Assembly (NCBI RefSeq): GCF_005863245.1
Contig: NZ_VBUT01000003.1
Location: 1 to 64,000 of the forward strand
Direction: 5' to 3'
From: Nocardia cyriacigeorgica
Lineage (GTDB): Bacteria > Actinomycetota > Actinomycetes > Mycobacteriales > Mycobacteriaceae
DNA: 64,000 bases
Part shown: positions 25,500 through 34,320 of the stretch, piece after piece
How positions within the stretch are numbered: the stretch's first letter is position 1
How the letters are laid out: each line of letters starts with the position of its first letter
Program-made: the position numbers and the translations under genes
The notes under the pieces: generated by a model
Database searches by the model: none
Told to the model about the DNA's origin: nothing
Seen by the model: the letters and a program-made list of their open reading frames with translations, nothing else

Positions 25500-25847
25500 G
25501 TGAGTACGGCAGACGAGATCGCACCCTTGCGAAATATCGTGGCGCGCAACCAGGTATGGCCGCGCATGGCGGCGGAGTACGGCGTCACGAACCTGGTTCC
25601 CCCGTGGAAGACGAGCCTGGACGGCATGTGCGATGCCCTCGACCGCGCCGAGGGCACAGCGGCCGTGCCCGGCCTCGAGGAGCGCCGTGACGAGGAGGAC
25701 CGGCTGACTTCGACCCTCTACGCCGACCTGCCCTACCCCGAGAACCAGCTCGTCGCGCTGGCGCACACCCTGGTCGCCCGTGGCGTCATCGACGAGGCGG
25801 AACTCCAGCAGCGCCTCGAAGCCGTCCGGGCCAGGCTCGAAGCCTGA
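25500..25847 (+). CDS. Nitrile hydratase accessory / thiocyanate-hydrolase-like small subunit
   Basis: A 115-residue protein whose second half (LPYPENQLVALAHTLVARG) resembles the N-terminal helical domain of nitrile hydratase beta. Such short proteins are annotated as nitrile hydratase accessory proteins or as the third subunit of thiocyanate hydrolase and toyocamycin-type enzymes. The GTG at 25500 is 14 bases after the alpha stop, following GGGGAGACC. No separate metallochaperone (P47K) gene is visible, so this protein may be the maturation factor. The three genes form one operon. Confidence 0.72.
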   Translation: MSTADEIAPLRNIVARNQVWPRMAAEYGVTNLVPPWKTSLDGMCDALDRAEGTAAVPGLEERRDEEDRLTSTLYADLPYPENQLVALAHTLVARGVIDEAELQQRLEAVRARLEA

Positions 25848-25891
25848 TCCGCCGGCGCCGCATCACTCGATCGACACCGGCGGACCGAACC

Positions 25892-27436
25892 TCACAGCGG
25901 CAGTAGGTGATGCTTGCGCGGGTACCGGATGACCTGCTTGTCGCGCAGCAGATGCAGCGCCTTGCGCAGCTCGAGCCGGGTGGCCGACGGCTCGATCACG
26001 GCGTCGATATAGCCGCGCTCGGCCGCGATCCACGGGGTCGCGATGGTCGCGTTGTAGAAATCGATCATCTGCTGCCGGACCGCGGCGCGCTGATCCTCGG
26101 GGGTGGCGTCGAGAATCTTGCGCTGGGTCAGGCCGACGGCACTCTCGGCGCCCATGACCGCGATGCGGGCGGTGGGCCAGGCCAGATACACATCGCAGCC
26201 GAGCGCCTTGGCACCCATCACGGCCCAGCCACCGCCGTACGCCTTGCGGACCACGACCGTCACCTTCGGGACGGTGGCCTCCACGTACGCGAACAGGAAG
26301 CGTCCGCCGCGCTTGATGACGCCCACCTTCTCCTGTTCCACACCGGGCAGGAAGCCGGGGGTGTCGACGACCAGCACCAGCGGGATCTCGAAGGCGTTGC
26401 AGATGTGGATGAAGTGCGAGGCCTTATCGCTGGCCTTGGCGTCGAGGGCGCCGGCGAGCACGGTCGGCTGATTGGCGACCACGCCGACCGGTCGCCCGTC
26501 GACGCGGGCGAAACCGGTGATGATGTTCTTGGTGGCGGCCGCGCCGATCTCGTGGAACTCGCCGTCGTCGAAGATTCGCACCAGCACGTCGTGCATGTCG
26601 TACACGGCGTTGTCGGAGTCGGGGACGAGTGTGTTCAGCGAGAGATCGGACTCGGTGACCTCCGGCTCCAGGCCCGGGTTCACGATCGGCGGCTGCTCGA
26701 CCGCACTCGACGGCAGGTAGCTCAGGTAATTGCGGACCCACGCGAAGGCGGCGGCCTCGTCCTTGGCGATGTGGTGGATATTGCCGTAGGCGGCCTGGTT
26801 GTAGGCGCCGCCCAGCTCCTCCATGTCGACCTTTTCGCCGATGGCGTCCTCGATGATCTTGGGGCCGGTGACGAACATGTGCGCGCTCTCGGTGGCGACC
26901 ACGACGTCGGTGCAGATCGGCTGGTACACCGCACCGGCCGCGCAGTTGCCGAGGATGAGCGAGACCATCGGCACCGCACCCGAGAGCGGTTCCATTTTGG
27001 TCGCCAGCTCGCCGTACCAGCGCAGCGAGGTGACGGCCTCTTGGACGCGCGCGCCGCCGGAGTCGTTGATGCCGATCAGCGGGCAGCCCATCTTGCCCGC
27101 CAGCTCCATGATCGCGGCGACCTTGCGGCCGAACATCTCGCCGATGGTGCCGCCGTACACCGTCTGATCATGGGAGAACACCGCGACCGGGCGGCCGTCG
27201 ACCAGACCGCGTCCGGTGACCACGCCGTCGCCGTAGAGGGCGTTCTTGTCGTTGGGGTTGCGCACCAGGGCACCGAGCTCGACGAAGGTGCCCGGATCCA
27301 GCAGCATGTCGATGCGGTCGCGGGCCGACGGAATGCCCTTGCGCGCGCGCTTGGCGGCCCCCGCCTCGCCGGCCGGTTCCTGCGCGACCTCGAGCTTCTT
27401 ACGCAGGTCGGCAAGTTTGTCGGCGGTAGTACTCAT
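25892..27436 (-). CDS. Acyl-CoA carboxylase beta subunit (carboxyltransferase)
   Basis: A 514-residue biotin-dependent carboxyltransferase. Crotonase-fold landmarks are [67 protein letters not shown] in the N-half and [38 protein letters not shown] in the C-half, the oxyanion-hole elements. It is most like the mycobacterial AccD4/AccD5 kind, which carboxylate acyl-CoA for mycolate or fatty-acid synthesis; acyl length cannot be read. No biotin-carboxylase (alpha) gene is in the window. ATG at 27436. Confidence 0.9.
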   Translation of the reverse strand: MSTTADKLADLRKKLEVAQEPAGEAGAAKRARKGIPSARDRIDMLLDPGTFVELGALVRNPNDKNALYGDGVVTGRGLVDGRPVAVFSHDQTVYGGTIGEMFGRKVAAIMELAGKMGCPLIGINDSGGARVQEAVTSLRWYGELATKMEPLSGAVPMVSLILGNCAAGAVYQPICTDVVVATESAHMFVTGPKIIEDAIGEKVDMEELGGAYNQAAYGNIHHIAKDEAAAFAWVRNYLSYLPSSAVEQPPIVNPGLEPEVTESDLSLNTLVPDSDNAVYDMHDVLVRIFDDGEFHEIGAAATKNIITGFARVDGRPVGVVANQPTVLAGALDAKASDKASHFIHICNAFEIPLVLVVDTPGFLPGVEQEKVGVIKRGGRFLFAYVEATVPKVTVVVRKAYGGGWAVMGAKALGCDVYLAWPTARIAVMGAESAVGLTQRKILDATPEDQRAAVRQQMIDFYNATIATPWIAAERGYIDAVIEPSATRLELRKALHLLRDKQVIRYPRKHHLLPL

Positions 27437-27565
27437 CGATAGTCATCCAGTTTTTTCAGCAGGAACACCGCACCGTGATCGGGGGCTTTGACACCGTACC
27501 CGGAGCCGACGCGCGCCGGGGTTCCCAGGCTTGTGAGCTCGCCGGGAGGCGGCCGCTGTCGACGT

Positions 27566-28126
27566 TCACCGTGCCAGTGCCCGAGTCAGAATACGGTGGA
27601 CGAAGTCGGAGTCGGCGGGGGCGTTGTCGAGCAGCAGCGCCGTGCACAGCCCGTCCGTCGCGGCGACGACAGCCGCGATGGCCTCGGGATCGTCGGTGAG
27701 GGTGGCGGCGAGTTCGGCGACGTCGGTGCGCCAGCGCAGGGCGACGGGAGCGAGCGCGGGCCTGCGGGCGGCGAGGGTGGACAGTTCGCGTTCGGCCAGC
27801 GCCCATTCGCGGCCGGGACCCGCGGATTCGACGATCAGCTCGGCCAGCCCGCGCAGCTTGTCGCCCGGCCCGTCCATGATCTCGCGGATGCGCGCGGTGT
27901 AGGTGTCGGCGACGGTGGACAGCGCCGCGACGAGCAGGTCGTCGAGGGTGGCGAAATAGTAGGTGCTCAGGCTGGTGGTGATGCCCGCCTGTTTGGCGAC
28001 CGTGCGGTGGGTGACGCCGGCGGCGCCGTCGCGGGTGATGACGGCGAGGGTGGCATCGATGATCTCGGCGCGCCGCCTACTGCCCCTGGCCCTGCGCCCG
28101 TCGACGGGCTCGCTCGCCTCGTTCAT
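27566..28126 (-). CDS. TetR family regulator of the adjacent efflux pump
   Basis: A 186-residue TetR protein. The helix-turn-helix lies at about residues 18-58 (VTHRTVAKQAGITTSLSTYY), followed by a helical ligand domain. ATG at 28126 follows GGAGGGGAGC, which lies inside the end of the upstream MFS gene: the two genes overlap by 50 bp. The MFS gene precedes it on the same strand and the 35-bp inverted repeat upstream of both is its likely operator, making the pair an autoregulated efflux unit. Confidence 0.88.
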   Translation of the reverse strand: MNEASEPVDGRRARGSRRRAEIIDATLAVITRDGAAGVTHRTVAKQAGITTSLSTYYFATLDDLLVAALSTVADTYTARIREIMDGPGDKLRGLAELIVESAGPGREWALAERELSTLAARRPALAPVALRWRTDVAELAATLTDDPEAIAAVVAATDGLCTALLLDNAPADSDFVHRILTRALAR

Positions 28127-29690
28127 GCTCCCCTCCTGCGGGCTCCGGGCCGATCGGGCACAACACCTCGGCCGCCTCGTCGTCCTGATCATCGCCGAGC
28201 GGACGAAGCCGCCCCAATGTCGCCAGACAGACTACGGTCGCCGCCACGATGGCGACACCGGCGACGACGGCGGCGGCGTTCACGCCGCTGGTGAACACCT
28301 CCCGCGCCGTCTGCACCGTCTCGGCCGGCACCTGATCGGCGACCGACAAGGCGCCGGAGAGGCTGTCGGTGACGCGCTGTCCGACCGCGGGCGCGACGTC
28401 GGGCGGCGCGACCATGCGCGCGGTGTAGAGCGCGGTGGTGAGGGTGCCGAGCACCGCGACGCCGACGGCGAGGCCGAGTTCTTGCACGGTTTCCGACATC
28501 GCCGCGGCCGAACCGGATTGCGCCGCCGGAGTGACACCGACGACCATATCGGTGCCGAGGGCGGCGATCGCGCCGAGACCGAGGTAGACGAAGGCGAAGC
28601 CGGCGACCACCAGCACGGGATCGCCGGTGTCCGCGCCGGCCAGCATCGCGTATCCGATCGCCGACAGGCCGAGCGTGCTCGCCATGACCAGGCCGGGCCG
28701 AATCCGGCGGGCCAGTAGTGGCGCGCCGATCGCGGCGACGAACATCGCCAGCGCGGGCGGGCCCATCCACAGGCCCGCAGCGAACGGCGTCATGCCCTCG
28801 ACGAACTGGAGGTACTGGGTGACCAGGTACATGGTTCCGCCGACGCCGATCAGTCCGATCAGCAGCACCGCCAGCGCAGCGGAGAAGGTCCGGTTCGCGA
28901 AGAGCGTGACGTCCAGCAGCGGAGCGGTCAGGCTCCGTTGACGACGCACGAAAGCAGCTCCGGCGACGACGCCGATGATCGCCAGGAGCACCGTGCTGAG
29001 GCCGGGCCGATGCGCGGCGGCGTGTTTGACCGCGTAGATCACCGGCACGATCGCGGCCAGTGACAGCGCGACGCTGACCGGATCGAGCGGGCCACCGTCG
29101 GGGTCGGCATGCTCGGGAAGCACCGCCGGTGCCAGGCCGAGCACGATGACGGCGACGGGAACGGCGGGCAGGAACGCCGCGCCCCACCAGAACGAATCCA
29201 CGAGCGCGCCGCCGATCACCGGTCCGGCGGCCATGCCGAGGGCGAACATCGTCGCCCAGATCCCGATCGCGACCGCGCGCTGACGCGGATCGCGGAACAG
29301 GTTCGAAATCAGCGACAGGGTGGAGGGCATCAGCGTTGCCCCGGCGACCCCGAGCAGGCTGCGAGCGAGAATCAGCAGCCCGGCATTCGGAGCGAGGGCC
29401 GCGAACACCGACACCGCCGCGAAGGCCGTCATGCCGATCATCAACAGCCGCCGCCGGCCGATCCGGTCGCCGAGAGTGCCCATGGTGAGCAGGAATCCGG
29501 CGATGAAGAACCCGTAGGCGTCCATGATCCACAGCGTCTGTGTCGCTGAGGGATTCAGGGCTTCGGCCATGCTCGGCAGGGCCAGATACAGCACGGTGAC
29601 ATCGAGTCCGAGCAGCACTGTCGGTAGCGCGAGCACGGCAAGACCTGCCCACTCGCGGGCGCCAGCGCCCCTGGTGACGACCTCTGACAC
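28077..29690 (-). CDS. MFS efflux transporter, DHA2 (14-helix) family
   Basis: A 537-residue drug:H+ antiporter of the DHA2 family. About 14 hydrophobic segments are visible, with the motif LGDRIGRRRLLMIGM after helix 2 and family features such as LDVTVLYLALPSM near the start and GVAGATLMPSTLSLI (motif C region). These pumps export antiseptics, dyes or antibiotics. The GTG at 29690 is preceded by GGAGGGTGCT; the longer frame to 29744 reads through the operator. The C-terminal tail is polar and overlaps the TetR gene. Confidence 0.9.
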   Translation of the reverse strand: MSEVVTRGAGAREWAGLAVLALPTVLLGLDVTVLYLALPSMAEALNPSATQTLWIMDAYGFFIAGFLLTMGTLGDRIGRRRLLMIGMTAFAAVSVFAALAPNAGLLILARSLLGVAGATLMPSTLSLISNLFRDPRQRAVAIGIWATMFALGMAAGPVIGGALVDSFWWGAAFLPAVPVAVIVLGLAPAVLPEHADPDGGPLDPVSVALSLAAIVPVIYAVKHAAAHRPGLSTVLLAIIGVVAGAAFVRRQRSLTAPLLDVTLFANRTFSAALAVLLIGLIGVGGTMYLVTQYLQFVEGMTPFAAGLWMGPPALAMFVAAIGAPLLARRIRPGLVMASTLGLSAIGYAMLAGADTGDPVLVVAGFAFVYLGLGAIAALGTDMVVGVTPAAQSGSAAAMSETVQELGLAVGVAVLGTLTTALYTARMVAPPDVAPAVGQRVTDSLSGALSVADQVPAETVQTAREVFTSGVNAAAVVAGVAIVAATVVCLATLGRLRPLGDDQDDEAAEVLCPIGPEPAGGEHERGERARRRAQGQGQ

Positions 29691-29710
29691 AGCACCCTCC
29701 GCGGTAGATG

Positions 29711-29745
29711 TTTGAACGATAGTACAAGTAGTACCATCGTTCAAA
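29711..29745. promoter_or_regulatory. 35-bp inverted repeat, TetR operator
   Basis: Fifteen-base arms TTTGAACGATAGTAC (29711-29725) and GTACCATCGTTCAAA (29731-29745) differ from perfect symmetry at one position and flank a 5-base centre. The site lies 20 bp before the MFS start and is the natural target for the TetR protein encoded downstream of the pump. Confidence 0.82.
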
Positions 29746-29924
29746 TAGCTTGGCGAGGGTGAACGTGTGTCATTTTCGGACTCGGTGACTTTTTCGGTCT
29801 CGGAGAACTCATCTCATCTGTTCGCGTGAGGACATTCCGCGGCAACGGTGCTGTGCTGAACATTGTGGCAACCCGGGGAGCCGGGTCGACCATGACCACG
29901 ATTGCTGACAGTAAGGGAAATGTC

Positions 29925-30167
29925 ATGACTAGCACCAAGGTTCGCTCTGCCATAGCAGTAGCGGCGTGCGCGCCGTTGATCGCGATGGGCGCCGGGGTAG
30001 CAAGCGCGGCACCGGCCGCAGAGCCCGCTCCCGCACCAGTCGCACCGGTTCCGGTCGAAGTCCAGCCGGCCGTGCTGTCACCGTTCCTCACGATTCCCGG
30101 CGCACTGCTGACGTGCGGGATCGTGCTGATCACGGTGCCGATCCTCTTCCCGGTGTGTGTCGTCTGA
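29925..30167 (+). CDS. Small secreted protein
   Basis: An 80-residue protein with a signal peptide of about 29 residues (basic start, hydrophobic core, cleavage after GVASA) followed by an Ala/Pro-rich mature segment (AAEPAPAPVAPVPVEVQPAV) and a hydrophobic end (ALLTCGIVLITVPILFPVCV) with two cysteines. It resembles many uncharacterised Nocardia/Mycobacterium secreted small proteins. ATG at 29925 follows AAGGGAAATGTC. It is followed by a nested hairpin and then a secreted protease gene. Confidence 0.68.
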   Translation: MTSTKVRSAIAVAACAPLIAMGAGVASAAPAAEPAPAPVAPVPVEVQPAVLSPFLTIPGALLTCGIVLITVPILFPVCVV

Positions 30168-30184
30168 TCCGACCGATGCCAGGA

Positions 30185-30241
30185 CCGAGGGGAAACGAGG
30201 GCACTCTCGTACTCCGTTCGGGAGTGCCCCCTGATCCTCGG
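30185..30241. terminator. Nested hairpin between two secreted-protein genes
   Basis: GGGCACTC (30199-30206) pairs with GAGTGCCC (30222-30229), and CCGAGG (30185-30190) pairs with CCTCGG (30236-30241), making a nested structure 17 bases after the small secreted protein gene and 20 bases before the secreted protease gene. It could be a terminator or attenuator. Confidence 0.55.
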
Positions 30242-30261
30242 CCGACCACCTTGGGAGAACC

Positions 30262-30918
30262 ATGTTCGGCAAAATCCTTCTCGTGCTCGCGGCCGCCATC
30301 CTCGGCCTGGTGGGCACGACGATCGGGAGTGCCCAGGCGGCGCCCCCGGTAGTACTGGGCGGTGGGTCGGGCATCGTCTTCGACGACGGAGCGACCTGTT
30401 CGCTCGCCACTATCGGCTGGGACGACACCGGTCGCATGGTCGGCTTCACCGCAGGCCACTGCAACCAGCCAGGGGCCCGCGTCTCAGCCGAGGCGGACCA
30501 GGAAGCGGGACCGGTCGGCACCGTCGACTACGTCAACAAAGAACTCGACTACGCCGTGATCCGCTTCGACGCGGACAAGGTGATCCCGGTGAACCGGGTC
30601 GGCGCGACCACGATCACCGAGGTCGGTCTACCCGCGCAATTCCCGGCGATCGCGTGCAAACAGGGCCGCACGACCGGGCAGACGTGCGGACTGGTGTACG
30701 GGGATGTCTTCGATACCGCGACGTGGACGCTCACTCAGATCTGTGTGCTCGTCGGTGATTCCGGTGGGCCCGTGGTCGTCGGCACGACCTTGGTGGCCTT
30801 GGTCAACGGATATGTTTCGGTTCCGTGCCTCGGCCCGCATGTGGGTGTCAACTTCACCAGAATTCTCGACGACGTCGCCATGCGCGGCGGCGCGGGAACA
30901 GGCTTCCGGCCGGTGTGA
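30262..30918 (+). CDS. Secreted trypsin-like serine protease (S1 family)
   Basis: A 218-residue secreted S1 protease. Signal peptide residues 1-26 end ...GSAQA. Catalytic residues: His in FTAGHC (about 61), Asp in LDYAVIRF (about 95), Ser in GDSGGPVVV (about 170). Six cysteines are visible in positions consistent with disulfides. Specificity is unclear. The ATG at 30262 follows TTGGGAGAACC. Its 3' end is only 32 bp from the convergent LuxR gene end. Confidence 0.85.
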   Translation: MFGKILLVLAAAILGLVGTTIGSAQAAPPVVLGGGSGIVFDDGATCSLATIGWDDTGRMVGFTAGHCNQPGARVSAEADQEAGPVGTVDYVNKELDYAVIRFDADKVIPVNRVGATTITEVGLPAQFPAIACKQGRTTGQTCGLVYGDVFDTATWTLTQICVLVGDSGGPVVVGTTLVALVNGYVSVPCLGPHVGVNFTRILDDVAMRGGAGTGFRPV

Positions 30919-30950
30919 ACGGCCCGGAAACAACTACGCGGCAACAACTA

Positions 30951-32087
30951 TCACTGCGCGGCGATAGCGCTTGCCAACAACAGGCGCACCAGCTCCGCCT
31001 GACGGTGCGTTCCGGTCTTGACGAAGATGTGCTGTAGGTGCGTGCGCGCGGTGAACAACGAGACCGAGAGCTGATCGGCGACGGCGGGCAAGCCGTCGCC
31101 GCGGATCACGCCCATGGCGACCAGCGTCTCGGCGTCGGTCAGCCCGTACAGATCGTGCAGCGCCCGCGGCTGCGGCTCCAGATCGTGATCGGGATCGACC
31201 ACCAGCAGCAGGACCGCGCGCGGCCGGGGCGAGGCGTCGCCGGGGATCGCGTCCAGCGGGGTGACGCGGACGATGAGCGGCCGCCTGCCGGACGGCCGGG
31301 TGATCGCGATATTGCCGCTCGAACCTTCGGGGCCCGCGGCGTCGCGGATGAGCCGGCTCAACCGGGCCTGATTGGCCGAGGGGGTGGCGCGCAGCCGTCC
31401 CGAACTGTCGGCGGCGAGCCCGTCGCTGTCACCGGTGATGTCCATGGCCGCCGAGTTGGCGAAGATCACCGCGGCGTCGGCGGTGACGATCATGATCCCG
31501 TAGTGCGCCTTCTCCAGCGTCGCGAGGGCGACGGCGCGCTCACGCGTCAACTCGATCAACTTCGACTGGTTGCGCAGTGCCTGGCCGAGGTGGGGCACCA
31601 GGACTCGCAGCAGCGCGCGGCCGGCCGAATGCCGGGCGGCGTCGACCTGGCGCGGCATGGTCAGGCAGATCCAGGCGGGCGGCACGTCCCGGTCGAGCCG
31701 CGCCAGGAAACTGTTGGCCAGGCTGTTCGGATCACCGCGCCCGCCGTTGCCGCCGTCGGGCGGGGGCAGCACCTCATCGCTGGTGACGGGTGCGCCGCAG
31801 GGCAGCTGCTGGATCCGGTCGGCGACCCGGACGATGCGCTCATGGATCGCCGGTCCGAGCTCGGCTCCCGCGGCTTCGACGACGAACCCGCCGCCCGCCG
31901 GTTCCGGGATGACGAGCAGTCCGCGGGTGGCGCCGAAGGCAGCGGTGATCTCGCCGATCACGCTGTCCCATCGGTTCGGGTCGGCGCCGGCCTCGTAGAT
32001 CGCGGCGACCAGATCCGAAAATCGTTGCAGTGTGATCGACGTCGTTGCTCCTCCGCGACCGGAGAAAGCGGTGACGGCGGCGGTCAT
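30951..32087 (-). CDS. LuxR-type HTH regulator with PAS-like sensor
   Basis: A 378-residue regulator. The LuxR/FixJ helix-turn-helix is at the C-terminus, about residues 310-375 (YGLTDAETLVAMGVIRGDGL, then SVSLFTARTHLQHIFVKTG). The middle (about 180-240: ALATLEKAHYGIMIVTAD, VIFANSAAMDITG) resembles a PAS fold, so a small-molecule or redox sensor role is likely. ATG at 32087 is used; a longer frame to 32123 has no better ribosome-binding site. No kinase partner is nearby, so it is probably a one-component regulator. Confidence 0.82.
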   Translation of the reverse strand: MTAAVTAFSGRGGATTSITLQRFSDLVAAIYEAGADPNRWDSVIGEITAAFGATRGLLVIPEPAGGGFVVEAAGAELGPAIHERIVRVADRIQQLPCGAPVTSDEVLPPPDGGNGGRGDPNSLANSFLARLDRDVPPAWICLTMPRQVDAARHSAGRALLRVLVPHLGQALRNQSKLIELTRERAVALATLEKAHYGIMIVTADAAVIFANSAAMDITGDSDGLAADSSGRLRATPSANQARLSRLIRDAAGPEGSSGNIAITRPSGRRPLIVRVTPLDAIPGDASPRPRAVLLLVVDPDHDLEPQPRALHDLYGLTDAETLVAMGVIRGDGLPAVADQLSVSLFTARTHLQHIFVKTGTHRQAELVRLLLASAIAAQ

Positions 32088-32639
32088 ACGGTCATCGCCA
32101 CCGAAGTGGATTTCCGAGAACAAATTCTGAGGTCATAGTTGAAAACATCCCCGAATCACAACGATGAAACCCCCGAGGCGGCACGACGCCGGGCCACCAC
32201 GATCGAAATCTACCAACTTCCAGAGTGATTCGGAGCAAGATCGACCGGGTATTCGTTATCATGCCGATAAAGAGATCAATTCGGACTCCTGGTCCGTAAA
32301 AGGCTGACGAAATTCTCTTGCGTATCAAAACGGACATTTGAGAAATATTGCGAAGAATGCACAGGATGCGACCCTGTGTTTTTCTGCGTCTGACGGGGGG
32401 GAATGCGGCTGTGCTGCTAATTCGGTGAACATTCGGCAGAGTCCGAGTGCCGCGATCAAGCGGCTGTGTTCGACCGCGGCAGTGCTCGACCCGCGTGCGA
32501 CGATGCTCGAGTCCGACCGGCACCGACCCGTTCCCCACCGCTCGCCGGCCGCGATCCCCGACACGCCAGCGGCGCGTCGGCGACATCTCCACCAGCTCTG
32601 ACAGCGTAAATTGGTTATCTTCGGTAACTTCCAGTCGAT
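32088..32639. other. Long divergent intergenic region, AT-richer than its neighbours
   Basis: About 550 bases between the LuxR regulator and the mycolyltransferase-like gene. Part of it (about 32120-32420) is visibly lower in G+C than the surroundings, including AT-rich runs around 32330-32360. No gene with a ribosome-binding site is visible in it on either strand; it probably holds both promoters. I see no strong inverted repeat. Confidence 0.45.
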
Positions 32640-33650
32640 GTGGTGGGAGGTATGCGAGTGGCCGGGGTGGCACGATCAGCAGACGAACGGGTAGCCGGCG
32701 GATGGCTTCGCAGAGCCGTCGTCGTGGTCATTGCGGTGCTGGTGATGTCGTCGGTGGCGGCGGTCGCCGCTGCCGCACCGGTCCGCTCGCCCGCGCTACG
32801 GGCGCCGGCCGGCGGATTCGAAGAACTGTGGGTGCCGTCGAGCATGGGGCCGATCAAGGTCCAGGTGCAGGGGGCGGCGCGCGGTGGTAGTGCGGCGCTC
32901 TACGTCCTCGACGGGCTGCGGGCACCACACGATCACAGCCAATGGACCAGCGACACCGATGCGCTGCGGCAATTCGCCGGCGACAACGTCACGCTGGTGT
33001 TCCCGGTCGGCGGCCGGTCGAGCTTCTACACCGACTGGTACCGGCCCAGCCGCACCAACGGCCAGCAGATCACCTACAAATGGGAAACTTTCCTCACCCA
33101 GGAACTCCCCGCCTTCCTCGCCGGGTACGGCGTCTCGCGCACCAACAACGCCATCGTCGGCGCCTCGATGGGCGGCAACGCCGCGCTCATCCTGGCCGCC
33201 TACCACCGCGACCAGTTCCGTTTCGCCGGATCGTTCTCCGGCTTCATCAACCCGACGTTCCCGATGTGGAGCGAGGCGATGCGCGCCGCCATGTGGGACG
33301 AAGGACAGTTCAACCCGGACGACATGTGGGGCCCGCCGGGCGATCCGGCCTGGGCTCGCAACGACGCCACCGTGCAGGCCGGACGTCTGCGTGGCCTGCC
33401 GATCTACGTCACCAGCGGCAACGGCGTGCCCGGCGCACCGGACCTGCCGCACGGGGTGGGCAACACGGTGAACGCGATGGGCCTGGAAGTGCTCACCATG
33501 ATCGCCGCGCAGATCTTCCGCGACCGCGCCAACGCCCTCGGCGTCCCGGCGCGCGTGGACATCGTCAACGGCACCCACCACTGGCCCTACTGGCAGCAGG
33601 CCCTCGCCAACGCCCGGCCGATGATCCTCGACGCGTTGGGCGCGCACTGA
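32640..33650 (+). CDS. Secreted mycolyltransferase-like esterase (antigen 85 family)
   Basis: A 336-residue secreted alpha/beta-hydrolase of the antigen 85 (mycolyltransferase) family, which transfers mycolates to trehalose and arabinogalactan. A signal peptide lies in residues about 20-45 ending AAAAP. The nucleophile motif is GASMGGNAAL (Ser about residue 177), and the C-terminal GTHHWPYWQQAL carries the catalytic His (about 317). The segments GPIKVQVQ and SFYTDWYRPS are family-typical. Starts at GTG 32640 or ATG 32652 are both possible. Mycolate attachment is inference from the family. Confidence 0.82.
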   Translation: MVGGMRVAGVARSADERVAGGWLRRAVVVVIAVLVMSSVAAVAAAAPVRSPALRAPAGGFEELWVPSSMGPIKVQVQGAARGGSAALYVLDGLRAPHDHSQWTSDTDALRQFAGDNVTLVFPVGGRSSFYTDWYRPSRTNGQQITYKWETFLTQELPAFLAGYGVSRTNNAIVGASMGGNAALILAAYHRDQFRFAGSFSGFINPTFPMWSEAMRAAMWDEGQFNPDDMWGPPGDPAWARNDATVQAGRLRGLPIYVTSGNGVPGAPDLPHGVGNTVNAMGLEVLTMIAAQIFRDRANALGVPARVDIVNGTHHWPYWQQALANARPMILDALGAH

Positions 33651-33692
33651 ACCGCGCGGCGCGAAGGCGGCACGTTCGGTAGCTTCGTCCCG

Positions 33693-34286
33693 ATGGGTGA
33701 CTATTTCGAGCGCATCGTGGACGTCGAGGTGAGTGCCGACGAGGCCGGTGCCACGGCGACGCGGATGGTCGACTGGATGGTCTCGCGCGGGCTGTTGTCG
33801 CGGGAGACCTCCGGTGACGGCGTGTACAGCCTCGACGTCGACGAGGGGTATCTCCCCGGCCCGGACTGGCAGCAGGTCACTCGGGAATGGGGCGACGATT
33901 GGCAGCCGGGCCCGGTCGCCGTCGTCGTCGGACGCGAGGACCACCACGGTGGACAAGGCGAGATCGAGCCGGAGTCGGCCACCTGCCCGAACTGCGCCGC
34001 CACGACGGTGATCATCGATTACCCGCAGCGCTGGGAAGCCGACCCCGACGTATGGCGTCCCTTCGGTGCGGCCATCGACCAGTGGAAACGCACCGGCACC
34101 GGCACCGCTCGCTGCGGCCGCTGCGGTGTCTCGAGCGCCATCACCGAATGGTCGTGGCCGTCCGGTTTCGCCCTCGGCGCACTGGCTTTCGACTTCTGGG
34201 GCTGGCCGCCGCTGACCGACGACTTCGTCGCCGAGTTCGCCGCGCGGCTCGGCCACCGCGTCGACCACCACAGCGGCAAGTTCTGA
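33693..34286 (+). CDS. Hypothetical protein with zinc-ribbon-like Cys pairs
   Basis: A 197-residue soluble protein that I do not recognise. It has two Cys pairs, CPNC near residue 98 and CGRC near residue 141, which could bind zinc. The N-terminal half (GDYFERIVDVEVSADEAG) and the C-terminal stretch FALGALAFDFWGWPPL are conserved-looking, with many Trp and Asp residues. No signal peptide. ATG at 33693, without a strong ribosome-binding site. Neighbours give no clue. Confidence 0.7.
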   Translation: MGDYFERIVDVEVSADEAGATATRMVDWMVSRGLLSRETSGDGVYSLDVDEGYLPGPDWQQVTREWGDDWQPGPVAVVVGREDHHGGQGEIEPESATCPNCAATTVIIDYPQRWEADPDVWRPFGAAIDQWKRTGTGTARCGRCGVSSAITEWSWPSGFALGALAFDFWGWPPLTDDFVAEFAARLGHRVDHHSGKF

Positions 34287-34320
34287 GAGCGCTGTCGGAC
34301 CGAAGGCATATCTTCTACCC

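Noticed and set aside
32092..32673. 193-codon minus-strand frame in the LuxR upstream region
   Set aside because: It overlaps the start of the mycolyltransferase-like gene and has an irregular codon pattern.
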